Position numbers and translations under genes: made by a program. From Chlamydiota bacterium (GTDB lineage Bacteria > Chlamydiota > Chlamydiia > Chlamydiales > Rhabdochlamydiaceae): a DNA stretch of 64,000 bases. The DNA lies in the NCBI GenBank assembly GCA_021772335.1, contig JAJFMD010000007.1, positions 310,001-374,000 on the forward strand, read 5' to 3'. Positions 50,550 to 58,598 of the stretch are shown one piece after another. The notes below the pieces were generated by a model that did not search any database, was not told the origin of the DNA, and saw nothing but the letters and a program-made list of their open reading frames with translations. Numbering within the stretch: the first letter of the stretch is position 1; every line of letters starts with the position of its first letter.

Positions 50550-53144
50550 ATGTCAGCAAAAGAAAAGAAAAAACTCAAAGAAAACAACAAAGGTGATGTC
50601 CCCTCTTGGGAAAGGTGGGGGCCCTTTGTTTCAGAAAGAGCTTGGGGAACTGTAAGAGAAGATAATTCTAAATATGGTGATCCTTGGAATTCTTTCACTC
50701 ATGATGATGCCGTATTTCGTTCCTATCGCTGGGGCGATGATGGGATTGCTGGATTTTGTGACCGTTATCAAACATTGCTTTTTGCACCCGCTTTTTGGAA
50801 TGGAAAAGATTCAATTTTAAAAGAGCGTCTATTTGGTTTAGCTTCTCTTGAAGGAAACCATGGAGAAGATGTCAAAGAGTACTATTTTTATCTAGATGGA
50901 ACCCCATCACATTCTTATATGAAGTATCTCTACAAATATCCTCATGAGAAATTCCCTTATGAACAACTGAGAGAAGAAAATAAAAAGCGATCAGCACACG
51001 ACCCTGAATTTGAATTAATAGATACCGGTATTTTCGATAACAATCACTATTTTGATATTGTAATTGAGTATGCAAAAGTTTCTTCGGAAGATTTATGCAT
51101 AAGAATTGAAGCGTTTAACCGCAGTGATCGTGCAGCTCCATTACATATTATACCTCATCTTTGGTTTCGCAATCGCTGGGCACACGATCCAACGATTGAA
51201 GGAATGCCTTCAATCACTGCCAAAGATCAATGTATGATTGCTAGTGATGAAGGTGTATCCTCAATTCCTTATCTTCCTTTTGACTATAAGCTTGGTGAAT
51301 ACTTTTTTTATTTTCCCGATGGTGGAGAGCTTCTTTTTACAGAAAATGAAACAAAATCAGATCAGAAAGGATTTTATAAAGATGCCTTTCATCGCTATAT
51401 CATTCATCACGAAGATACTGTTAACCGCGATCTCAAAGGGACAAAAGCTGGCATTCATTATGAAATCAAAGAGATTGCTCCACGAAGCTCTGAAGTTCTT
51501 TATTTTCGCTTGAGCAAAAACAAACAAACGAATCCTTTGAAAGATTTGGAGCGGGTTTTTGAGAAAAGTCGTAAAGAAGCGGATAGTTTCTATGAGAATA
51601 TTCACCCAAAGAAAGCGACAGATGATGACAAATTGATCCAAAGACAAGCTTTAGCGGGTCTTTTATGGAGCAAGCAAATCTACCTATACGATGTTGATAA
51701 GTGGTTAAAAAAAGAACGTTCTTATAAACGCAATATTCACTGGCAGCATCTTAATTCAAAGCGCATTTTGCTGATGCCTGACAAGTGGGAATATCCTTGG
51801 TTTGCGGCGTGGGATCATGCGTTTCATTGTTTGACAATGGGCTTAATCGATATTGAGTGCGCCAAAGAGCAGTTGTGGTTGCTTCTTTTCGATCAATTCC
51901 AACATCCTAATGGGCAGATCCCTGCTTATGAATGGGAATTTTCAGATCTTAATCCCCCGGTACAAGCCTGGTCAGCATTGCGGATTTATGAAATGGAAAT
52001 AAAACAGGGAAGGAAAGCAGACAATGAATTTCTAGAAAAATGCTTTCATAAACTCCTAATGAATTTTTCCTGGTGGGTCAACAAGGTTGATAGTTCGGGA
52101 AACAATGTTTTTGAAGGAGGATTTTTAGGATTAGATAACATTAATGCTTTCGATCGGTCTCAACCTTTTGGTTCGGGAGCTGTGTTGCAACAATCGGACG
52201 GAACGGGTTGGATGGCGATGTTCTGCCTGAATTTAATGCGCATCGCATTGATTCTTGCGCAGAAAAATCCAGTTTATGAATCTCTTGCGACGAAATTTTT
52301 TCAACATTTTATCTATATTGCAGATGCGATGAAAAAAATGGGGAATCGGGATTATGAGATGTGGAGTGAGAAAGATGGCTTTTTCTACGATGTGCTGACA
52401 TTTCCTGATGGTACATATTCTAAATTTCGCGTTCGTTCTCTTGTAGGTCTTATTCCTTTGTATGCTGTTGAGCTTTTAGATGAGCAAGAGTTAGTGCAAT
52501 ATCCTGAATTTCACAAAAACTTTTTGTGGTTCATCAAAAATAGATCTTCTCTAACGGAGGGTTGTATAACAACAGATAATCGCAATGGAAAAAAAACGTA
52601 TTTATTGTCTTTGTTTCCAAAAGATCATCTACAAAGCGTTCTAAATTACATCTGGGATCCAAATGAGTTTCGTTCAAATTATGGATTGCGTAGTTTATCA
52701 AAATATCATGAGAAAGAACCGTTTATCTACGGAGATAGTAAGGTGACTTATGAACCAGGAGAATCTCAGGCCAAAGTAAAAGGAGGAAATTCAAATTGGA
52801 GAGGTCCTGTATGGTTGCCCACCACGTTCTTACTGATTGATTCTTTAAAGATTTATAGCAAATTTTATCAACAGGATGTAACTGTTAAGATTGGTGATGA
52901 AAAAGCGGTTACGATTAGAGAGATTGCAGATTCCTTTTCACAACGAGTCATTTCAATCTTTCGTGTTGATGAAGAAAAAAGAAGACCATTCTCTACCGCC
53001 TCCATTTTTAAAGATAAAAACTGGCACGATCATCTTCTGTTTTTTGAGCATTTCAATCCTGAAACAGGAGAAGGTTTGGGAGCATCACATCAAACAGGAT
53101 GGTCAGCGCTTGTTGCGAATTTGATCGATGAGATTTATTCATAA
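50550..53144 (+). CDS. GH63/MGH1-like glucosidase
   Basis: An 864-residue cytoplasmic (no signal peptide) glycoside hydrolase of the GH63-related MGH1 group. An N-terminal beta-sandwich (for example EAFNRSDRAAPLHIIPHLWFR, partly quoted as RAAPLHIIPHLWFR) precedes an (alpha/alpha)6 barrel starting near residue 360. Family motifs are YPWFAAWDHAFH, with the likely catalytic acid Asp, then GGFLGLDNINAFDRSQP and NSNWRGPVWLPTTFLL. Members of the group cleave alpha-glucosides such as glucosylglycerate or mannosylglycerate, or N-glycan glucose. It is directly downstream of glk (2-nt gap). Substrate is not decided. Repeat A copy 3 begins 15 nt after its stop. Confidence 0.85.
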   Translation: MSAKEKKKLKENNKGDVPSWERWGPFVSERAWGTVREDNSKYGDPWNSFTHDDAVFRSYRWGDDGIAGFCDRYQTLLFAPAFWNGKDSILKERLFGLASLEGNHGEDVKEYYFYLDGTPSHSYMKYLYKYPHEKFPYEQLREENKKRSAHDPEFELIDTGIFDNNHYFDIVIEYAKVSSEDLCIRIEAFNRSDRAAPLHIIPHLWFRNRWAHDPTIEGMPSITAKDQCMIASDEGVSSIPYLPFDYKLGEYFFYFPDGGELLFTENETKSDQKGFYKDAFHRYIIHHEDTVNRDLKGTKAGIHYEIKEIAPRSSEVLYFRLSKNKQTNPLKDLERVFEKSRKEADSFYENIHPKKATDDDKLIQRQALAGLLWSKQIYLYDVDKWLKKERSYKRNIHWQHLNSKRILLMPDKWEYPWFAAWDHAFHCLTMGLIDIECAKEQLWLLLFDQFQHPNGQIPAYEWEFSDLNPPVQAWSALRIYEMEIKQGRKADNEFLEKCFHKLLMNFSWWVNKVDSSGNNVFEGGFLGLDNINAFDRSQPFGSGAVLQQSDGTGWMAMFCLNLMRIALILAQKNPVYESLATKFFQHFIYIADAMKKMGNRDYEMWSEKDGFFYDVLTFPDGTYSKFRVRSLVGLIPLYAVELLDEQELVQYPEFHKNFLWFIKNRSSLTEGCITTDNRNGKKTYLLSLFPKDHLQSVLNYIWDPNEFRSNYGLRSLSKYHEKEPFIYGDSKVTYEPGESQAKVKGGNSNWRGPVWLPTTFLLIDSLKIYSKFYQQDVTVKIGDEKAVTIREIADSFSQRVISIFRVDEEKRRPFSTASIFKDKNWHDHLLFFEHFNPETGEGLGASHQTGWSALVANLIDEIYS

Positions 53145-53159
53145 AATTAAAATACAAAA

Positions 53160-53228
53160 AAAAGTTTTTTCGTCGTAACTCCTAATATTTCAAAAGGTTA
53201 TTCAGATGTAAAACAGCTTTACATCTGA
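53160..53228 (+). repeat. 69-bp bipartite repeat A, copy 3
   Basis: AAAAG, six T, CGTCGTAA (53160-53178), 23-nt spacer, then the same 27-bp palindrome as the other copies at 53202-53228. Here the stem can extend to 13 bp and is followed by seven T residues (53231-53237), so this copy could act as an intrinsic terminator for the glycosidase operon. Confidence 0.85.
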
Positions 53229-53272
53229 ATTTTTTTCTGTACACCCAAAGAAATTCAAGTATGCTGTCGCGT

Positions 53273-54829
53273 ATGAAATACAGATATCTATGTTTTCTTT
53301 TTCTTTTATTCTGCTCCTGCGAAAAAAAAACTCCTGTTTTACAAAGGCAAGAGTTGCGAATTAGCATGGAACGGGATCCTCATACATTAGATCCACGCAA
53401 AGCTCGTGATTTCAACAGTCTTTGTATAAGCCGATTGTTGTATGAAGGATTGATGAGGATTGATGAGGAAGGAGAAGCTCAATTTGCTTGCGCAGAAAAA
53501 GTTGAGGTGGAAGATCAGGGGAAACGGTATCTTTTTCATCTTCGAGAATCTTGTTGGGAAAATGGAGATCCTGTTACTGCTGGAGATTTTGTTGAAGCTT
53601 GGCGCTCTGTTGTAAATCCCATATTTCCTTCAGATAATGGTTATTTGCTCTATGTGATTAAAAATGCAGCTCTAATAAAAAAAGGTGAAATCTCACCTAG
53701 TTTATTAGGTGTTCGAGCTATAGATAACAAAACTCTTGAAGTTGAATTAGAATATAGCGCTCCTTATTTTTTAAAGTTATGTGCATTCCCCACATTTTTC
53801 CCAATGCACTATGCAGCAGATGGTGAAACTCTTGTCTCAAATGGCCCCTTTAAGCTGCAAGAATGGCGCCCCTACGACAATTTAAAAATCGTTAAAAATT
53901 CAAATTATTGGGATGAGCGTGTAGTAAGTATGGAGGAAATAACTTTCTTCATACTTGATAGCCATGTTGCTCTTCTTTTTTTTGAAAAAGGAGAACTAGA
54001 TTGGGTTGGCTCACCCTTTTCGATGATAGACTTTGATGCGCTAGATAATCTGAAAAAAAAACCAGGGTTTCACACTAAACCTGTATTAGGGACATGTTTT
54101 TTTCGCGTCAATACTGAAGTTATTCCGTTAAATTCTTTAGCTTTTCGTCAAGCAATCTCTTTTGCAATTGACCGTCCTTCTATTACTGAGAATGTGTTGA
54201 AAGGTTGTCAAATTCCTGCAGCAAGTTTTCTGCCTCCGTGTATGAAATCAGGAAAAAAGTGTGACTATTTAAAAGCTCACTCAGTTCAAGCTCTACAAAG
54301 CATTACTAGAGCTGCCGAAGAACTTGAAATCAGTTTGTCTAACTTAGCGCCGCTTCAATTGATCTATAGCGTTGGTGAAAGGGGGAAACGAGTTTGTCAA
54401 GCGGTACAACAGCAGTTAATTAAAGATCTTGGAATAGAAGTTGAGATTGAAGCTGTAGAAAAAAAAGTGTTTTTTGATCGCATAGCAAAAGGCAACTATC
54501 AATTAGCCTTAGGTGATTGGTATGCAGATTTTAATGATCCTCATAACTTTTTAGAGGTTTTTAAATACGCTAAAACAGCAATTAATGGTACCGGATGGGA
54601 AAATAGAGAGTTTTCTGATCTTTTAGATCATGCCAACAAAATCGATAATCCAATAATACGCTGTCCTTTCTTTGGCAAATGTGAGACGATATTAATGCAA
54701 GAGCTTCCTTGTATACCGATTTATCACAATTCCATGGTTTATCTAAAAAACCCTAAATTAGCTGGCGAACGATTTACTTGCTTAGGAACTATTGATTTTA
54801 AATCGGCTTGCTTTAAAGATGAAAATTAA
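53273..54829 (+). CDS. Peptide ABC transporter substrate-binding lipoprotein (OppA-like)
   Basis: Family 5 extracellular solute-binding protein (518 residues from the ATG at 53273), capturing oligopeptides for an ABC importer. The N-terminus is a lipoprotein signal (MKYRYLCFLFLLFCSCEKK, lipobox LFCSC). The family signature DPHTLDPRKARDFNSLCISRLLYEGL is here in part (LDPRKARDFNSLCISRLLYE) and is followed by FHLRESCWENGDPVTAGDFVEAW. The domain II strand region AIDRPSITENVL and the ADFNDPHNFLEVF segment near the C-terminus are typical. No permease or ATPase gene is adjacent, so the transporter is encoded elsewhere. Two small secreted-protein genes follow in the same direction. Confidence 0.9.
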   Translation: MKYRYLCFLFLLFCSCEKKTPVLQRQELRISMERDPHTLDPRKARDFNSLCISRLLYEGLMRIDEEGEAQFACAEKVEVEDQGKRYLFHLRESCWENGDPVTAGDFVEAWRSVVNPIFPSDNGYLLYVIKNAALIKKGEISPSLLGVRAIDNKTLEVELEYSAPYFLKLCAFPTFFPMHYAADGETLVSNGPFKLQEWRPYDNLKIVKNSNYWDERVVSMEEITFFILDSHVALLFFEKGELDWVGSPFSMIDFDALDNLKKKPGFHTKPVLGTCFFRVNTEVIPLNSLAFRQAISFAIDRPSITENVLKGCQIPAASFLPPCMKSGKKCDYLKAHSVQALQSITRAAEELEISLSNLAPLQLIYSVGERGKRVCQAVQQQLIKDLGIEVEIEAVEKKVFFDRIAKGNYQLALGDWYADFNDPHNFLEVFKYAKTAINGTGWENREFSDLLDHANKIDNPIIRCPFFGKCETILMQELPCIPIYHNSMVYLKNPKLAGERFTCLGTIDFKSACFKDEN

Positions 54830-54843
54830 ACAAGAGTGGATTA

Positions 54844-55236
54844 ATGACACATAAGAAAGGCGTATTTCTTGTGCTTTTTGTGAGCGCATTTTTTATTATA
54901 AATGCCTTTGCTAGCAGTATCAGATTAAATAACAATAGTCCTTATGATCTAAGAGCTACGATTCGTGGTAATCATGGCAAAATTTTAGGAAATGTTGAAG
55001 TTATCTCAGAACAGATAGTGATTTGGGAAGATCGTTATGTTGTTCGGGATTACTCAGAGCTTCGTCCAATGAATCGCGAGACAGAGGGGTTTAGTCAAAC
55101 TCCCTATACTGTTGTGTGGACTATCATTGACGGAGGAGAGATCTATTCGACGTGTCGCCAGGTTGCTTCTGGTGAGATGGTTTCTGCTGGATCTTGTCGA
55201 GGATATGGACGTAAACCCGAGGAAGGTAATGAGTAA
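54844..55236 (+). CDS. Small secreted protein, paralogue 1 of a tandem pair
   Basis: A 130-residue protein with a signal peptide (KKGVFLVLFVSAFFIINAFAS) and a compact beta-rich domain: SIRLNNNSPYDLRATIRGN, then TPYTVVWTIIDGGEIYSTC and ending GEMVSAGSCRGYG. Two cysteines in the C-terminal half (YSTC and GSCRG) could form a disulphide in the periplasm or outside. It is the paralogue of the next gene and 14 nt downstream of the OppA-like gene. The domain resembles thaumatin-like or crystallin-like small extracellular folds only in general; no family recognised. Likely an envelope or secreted factor; role unknown. Confidence 0.75.
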   Translation: MTHKKGVFLVLFVSAFFIINAFASSIRLNNNSPYDLRATIRGNHGKILGNVEVISEQIVIWEDRYVVRDYSELRPMNRETEGFSQTPYTVVWTIIDGGEIYSTCRQVASGEMVSAGSCRGYGRKPEEGNE

Positions 55237-55600
55237 AGTTTTTGCTGCAATATGTTGCTTTATCGCAATAAATGCCTATAGCGCAACCCTTAGCTTTGTA
55301 AATAATAGTGAGTATGATTTAACAGTTGTTGCGCGTGGTAAGGAGGGGGTTTTGCTTGTTGAAATGTCTGTTCCTTCTTTTCAAACCATTGCGTGGAATT
55401 ATAATAAATCTGGAATCTATTCCGAAGGTAAAGCGGGTCCTAAAGTCGAAGAGACTGAAATGACATTTGCTCCTTATACGGTTACATGGTATTGCGCTGG
55501 CAGTAGAATCTTTTCGGTTTGCGAAGGAGTTATGCCAGGACAGTCTGTTTCTGCAGAAAGTTGCCGTGGCCCTCAGTGGTGCGCTCCTCAAAACAAGTAA
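55229..55600 (+). CDS. Small secreted protein, paralogue 2 of a tandem pair
   Basis: I start at the ATG at 55229 (MSKVFAAICCFIAINAYSA..., 123 residues), which has GAGGAAGG directly upstream and overlaps paralogue 1 by 8 nt. The signal peptide is followed by the same pattern as in paralogue 1: TLSFVNNSEYDLTVVARG, then APYTVTWYCAGSRIFSVC and PGQSVSAESCRGPQWC. Shared positions include NN-S-YDL, PYTV-W, the Cys before VMPGQ and SCRG. Paralogue 2 has two extra cysteines. Overlap and coupling argue for matched expression of the two proteins. The last 13 nt overlap convergent 5-FTHF cyclo-ligase. Confidence 0.78.
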   Translation: MSKVFAAICCFIAINAYSATLSFVNNSEYDLTVVARGKEGVLLVEMSVPSFQTIAWNYNKSGIYSEGKAGPKVEETEMTFAPYTVTWYCAGSRIFSVCEGVMPGQSVSAESCRGPQWCAPQNK

Positions 55601-56124
55601 AGTTGATCGAGGCGTTGATCGTGTTCTTCTATAGGTAAGGGTGTTTTTGATAACTGCTCCTTATAGCCAATACCGATAATTTTACACTGGTCTCTGAACA
55701 GAGCAATTAAACGATCGTAGTAGCCTTTGCCATAACCTAGTCGCATGTAGGTACAATCAAAAGCTAGAGCAGGAACCAAAATGCAGTCAATATTCTGCGG
55801 ATCTACCGGAGAAGAAAGGCTGTTTGGTTCAAGAATATCCAAATGAGAAGTTGATAATTCACTCTCAATCTTTTTAATCTGATAAATATCAAGACGATGG
55901 TTATTTGCAACTTTAGGAAGGTAGAGTTTTTGTTCATCCGCCAAATAGTGATTCAAGCGCCATAAATCGATTTCTGTAGAAAATGGCGCAAATGACAAAA
56001 TATGATTAAAAGAGGCTAATAAAATGAGTAAAGAAGAATAGGCTTCATTTTGCGCCTCAATCTTTCGATTGATAGGAATGTTCTTACGCTCTGTTTTCCA
56101 GCATTTTCTTAAAGAATTTTTCAT
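55588..56124 (-). CDS. 5-formyltetrahydrofolate cyclo-ligase
   Basis: Converts 5-formyl-THF to methenyl-THF in an ATP-dependent step of one-carbon metabolism. The 178-residue protein contains the ATP/folate motif LVPALAFDCTYMRLGYGKGYYDRL and the preceding LILLASFNHILSFAPFSTEID region, each quoted in part (RLGYGKGYYDRL; FAPFSTEID). The N-terminal SLRKCW-K-RKN-P is a degenerate form of the usual R-(x)-R helix. AGGAAG lies 6 nt before the ATG. In Chlamydia the homologue (CT649, ygfA) is adjacent to recA; here about 6 kb separate them. Confidence 0.9.
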   Translation of the reverse strand: MKNSLRKCWKTERKNIPINRKIEAQNEAYSSLLILLASFNHILSFAPFSTEIDLWRLNHYLADEQKLYLPKVANNHRLDIYQIKKIESELSTSHLDILEPNSLSSPVDPQNIDCILVPALAFDCTYMRLGYGKGYYDRLIALFRDQCKIIGIGYKEQLSKTPLPIEEHDQRLDQLYLF

Positions 56125-56191
56125 AATACTTCCTCTTGCATGATTATAAATGACAATGGTATTAATTGGTAAAAATGGTTGTTTAAAACAG

Positions 56192-57298
56192 ATGAATAAA
56201 AAAGAAAATATAGTTGTAATTACGGGTAGTAGTGGCCGTATTGGTACTCATTTGGCTGCTCGATTACATGAAAAGTACCAAATCATTGGTCTTGATGCCA
56301 TTGAACCCAAAAATCACGATCACTTAGAAGATTTTTTACAGGTTGATCTTTCTTCGGATACCCATGTTAAAAATGCTTTTAGGTATATTGCTGATCATTA
56401 TGGAAAACAAATTACTTCTTTCATCCATTTAGCAGCTTATTATAGTTTTTCAGACAGTGATTCCATTCTTTATGATGAAATTACTGTTAAGGGCACCAAA
56501 AGAGTGATTGATGCCCTTCAAGAATTTCATGTAGATCAGTTTGTTTTCTCAAGCACGATGCTTGTTCATCAACCGAGTTATCAAGGAGAGTTAATAAATG
56601 AAAAATCTCCATTGAAGCCTAGTTGGAATTATCCCCGCTCAAAAGTGCAAGCAGAAGAGATCATTCATCAGCATAGGAATGAAATTCCCTCTGTTATCTT
56701 AAGAATTGCAGGCTGTTATGATGAAATGTGTCATAGCATTCCGATTTCAAATCAGATTCAAAGAATTTATGAGAAACAACTAACGAGCCGAGTTTTTCCA
56801 GGAGATATTGATCACGGTGTTCCTTTTTTACATCTTGATGACCTAGTACATGCTATTGAATGTGTTATTGAAAAACGAAAAGAACTGATTGAAGAGTCTG
56901 TTTTTCTCATTGCTGAGTCTGAGACGATGAGCTATGACGAACTACAAAAGCTGATTTCCCTATTACTTTTTGATAAAGTATTCAAAACGCATCGCGTCCC
57001 AAAATGGTTTGCAAAAGTTGGGGCTTGGGCCCAAGACAATCTCCCATTACTTGAAGAGTCATTTATTAAACCATGGATGATCGATATTGCTGATGAACAT
57101 TACGCCATAGAAATCAAAAAAGCGCGTGAGATCTTAAATTGGGAGCCAAAAAACTCTTTGAGAAAAACTCTTCCAAAAATGATTGAGCTTTTAAAAGAAG
57201 ATCCCATCTATTTTTATCAAACCAATTTCCTGAAAATCCCTTCGTGGATCAAAAGGCGAAATAAAGAGGGTAGCTTGCATGCAGGCGCAAGAAAATAG
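56192..57298 (+). CDS. NAD-dependent epimerase/dehydratase (extended SDR)
   Basis: I start at the ATG at 56192 (MNKKENIVVITGSSGRIG..., 368 residues), which places the Rossmann loop TGSSGRIGTHLA right at the N-terminus; a further 14 codons upstream are open. NAD-dependent SDR features are the D38-type acidic residue (IGLDAIEPKN), the SSTMLVH catalytic segment, and the YxxxK equivalent in NYPRSKVQAEEI. The C-terminal half carries the typical extended-SDR substrate region. It overlaps the next gene, a VKOR-SPW membrane protein, by 20 nt, so the two are translationally coupled and presumably cooperate. Substrate unknown. Confidence 0.83.
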   Translation: MNKKENIVVITGSSGRIGTHLAARLHEKYQIIGLDAIEPKNHDHLEDFLQVDLSSDTHVKNAFRYIADHYGKQITSFIHLAAYYSFSDSDSILYDEITVKGTKRVIDALQEFHVDQFVFSSTMLVHQPSYQGELINEKSPLKPSWNYPRSKVQAEEIIHQHRNEIPSVILRIAGCYDEMCHSIPISNQIQRIYEKQLTSRVFPGDIDHGVPFLHLDDLVHAIECVIEKRKELIEESVFLIAESETMSYDELQKLISLLLFDKVFKTHRVPKWFAKVGAWAQDNLPLLEESFIKPWMIDIADEHYAIEIKKAREILNWEPKNSLRKTLPKMIELLKEDPIYFYQTNFLKIPSWIKRRNKEGSLHAGARK

Positions 57299-58592
57299 AT
57301 GTCTTCCTGAAAGATATGCCTATTTAGGTTTTGGATTGATATTTATCGGTCTCTGGCTCTTTTTTGTTGGTTCAACTTTTGGTTTTGATAGAACTTTTCT
57401 AATCAATGATACTATCTCAGGTCTTTCTCTAATCATATTAGGCTGTTTTGTTTTTACTAGGCGTTACTCGATAGCTCTTAATTTAGCTGGGTTGCTAGGT
57501 ATTTGGTTGCAATTTGCTCCTCTTGTATTTTGGGCTCCTAGCGCAGTTTATTATCTTAATGATACGTTATGCGGCATCATAGTCATTATCTTTTCTCTCT
57601 TGCTGCCAAGAAAACAAACAGAAATAGAAAGAGAAGTGGAAGAAATTCCTTATGGATGGAGTTATAATCCTTCTTCTTGGCCGCAACGTATTCCTGCTAT
57701 TGCTTTAGGTGTTATTGGCTGGTTTTTTGCTCGATATATGGCGGCTTTTCAACTCGGATTCATCGATACAATATTTGACCCTATTTTTGGCGAAGGAACT
57801 TTTAAAGTGATTACATCATCGGTATCACATGCTTTCCCAATTTCTGATGCAGGCTTTGGTGCTTTTGCATACACCCTTGAAGTGATTGTAGGATGCCAAG
57901 GAGGGACTAGGCGCTGGTATCTTATGCCGTGGAGTGTCATCTTTTTTGCTTTGTTAGTTATTCCTGTTGGTATAGTGAGTCTCTTACTTGTCGTTTTGCA
58001 GCCAGTCGTTGTTGGATATTGGTGCTTTTGGTGCTTGGTTGTAGCTCTTTGTATGCTTCTTATGATTACCTTCACAGTGAATGAAGTGATTGCGACATTA
58101 CAATTTCTTATTGAGTCTAAAAGGAGAAATAAACCTCTTTGGCACACTTTTTGGTACGGTGGAACACCGATGGGAGCAGAGTTTGATCGCCGCACTCCCC
58201 CATTTTGTGGTCAGTTTCATCGCACTTTTCCTGCGATGGTTTGGGGTGTGACGCTTCCTTGGAATTTACTCCTTACGACACTTGCAGGATGTTGGTTAAT
58301 GGCGCTACCTGCCTGTTTCTTAATGGAATCTACTAATGTTATTAATTTTGTTATTACTGGAGCTCTTGTCGTAGTGATTAGTGTGATTGCATTTGCTGAA
58401 GTTGCTCGTACAATACGCTGGCTAAATGCTCCCCTTGGCATTTGGGTGCTACTTTCTCTTTTTATCCTGCCCTCAGATTCATTTGGAGGCATCATTAGTC
58501 AATTGATTATAGGCCTTGGTCTTATATTGCTCACCATTCCCAAAGGTAAAATTCTCGAGCAATATGGCTTTTGGCAAAAACATATCCGTTAA
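57279..58592 (+). CDS. Vitamin K epoxide reductase (VKOR)-SPW fusion membrane protein
   Basis: A 437-residue polytopic protein. The first half carries SPW-type repeats (two helices per repeat, for example LIFIGLWLFFVGSTFGFD and WLQFAPLVFWAPSAVYYL). The second half is a VKOR-like domain with PISDAGFGAFAYTLEVIVGC, then LLVVLQPVVVGYWCFWCLVV. The CFWC (CXXC) is the quinone-linked redox site that in bacterial VKORs supplies disulphides to DsbA-like partners. The second, loop cysteine pair of VKOR is reduced to a single Cys here, so the redox cycle may differ. It is coupled to the upstream epimerase gene by a 20-nt overlap and GAGGG lies 8 nt before its ATG. Disulphide formation is inferred. Confidence 0.78.
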   Translation: MQAQENRCLPERYAYLGFGLIFIGLWLFFVGSTFGFDRTFLINDTISGLSLIILGCFVFTRRYSIALNLAGLLGIWLQFAPLVFWAPSAVYYLNDTLCGIIVIIFSLLLPRKQTEIEREVEEIPYGWSYNPSSWPQRIPAIALGVIGWFFARYMAAFQLGFIDTIFDPIFGEGTFKVITSSVSHAFPISDAGFGAFAYTLEVIVGCQGGTRRWYLMPWSVIFFALLVIPVGIVSLLLVVLQPVVVGYWCFWCLVVALCMLLMITFTVNEVIATLQFLIESKRRNKPLWHTFWYGGTPMGAEFDRRTPPFCGQFHRTFPAMVWGVTLPWNLLLTTLAGCWLMALPACFLMESTNVINFVITGALVVVISVIAFAEVARTIRWLNAPLGIWVLLSLFILPSDSFGGIISQLIIGLGLILLTIPKGKILEQYGFWQKHIR

Positions 58593-58598
58593 TATAGA

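Noticed and set aside
53202-53228. Reading repeat A simply as a family of intrinsic terminators
   Set aside because: Only this copy is followed by a T-run; the other two lack one on both strands, and one is not downstream of any gene in its orientation.
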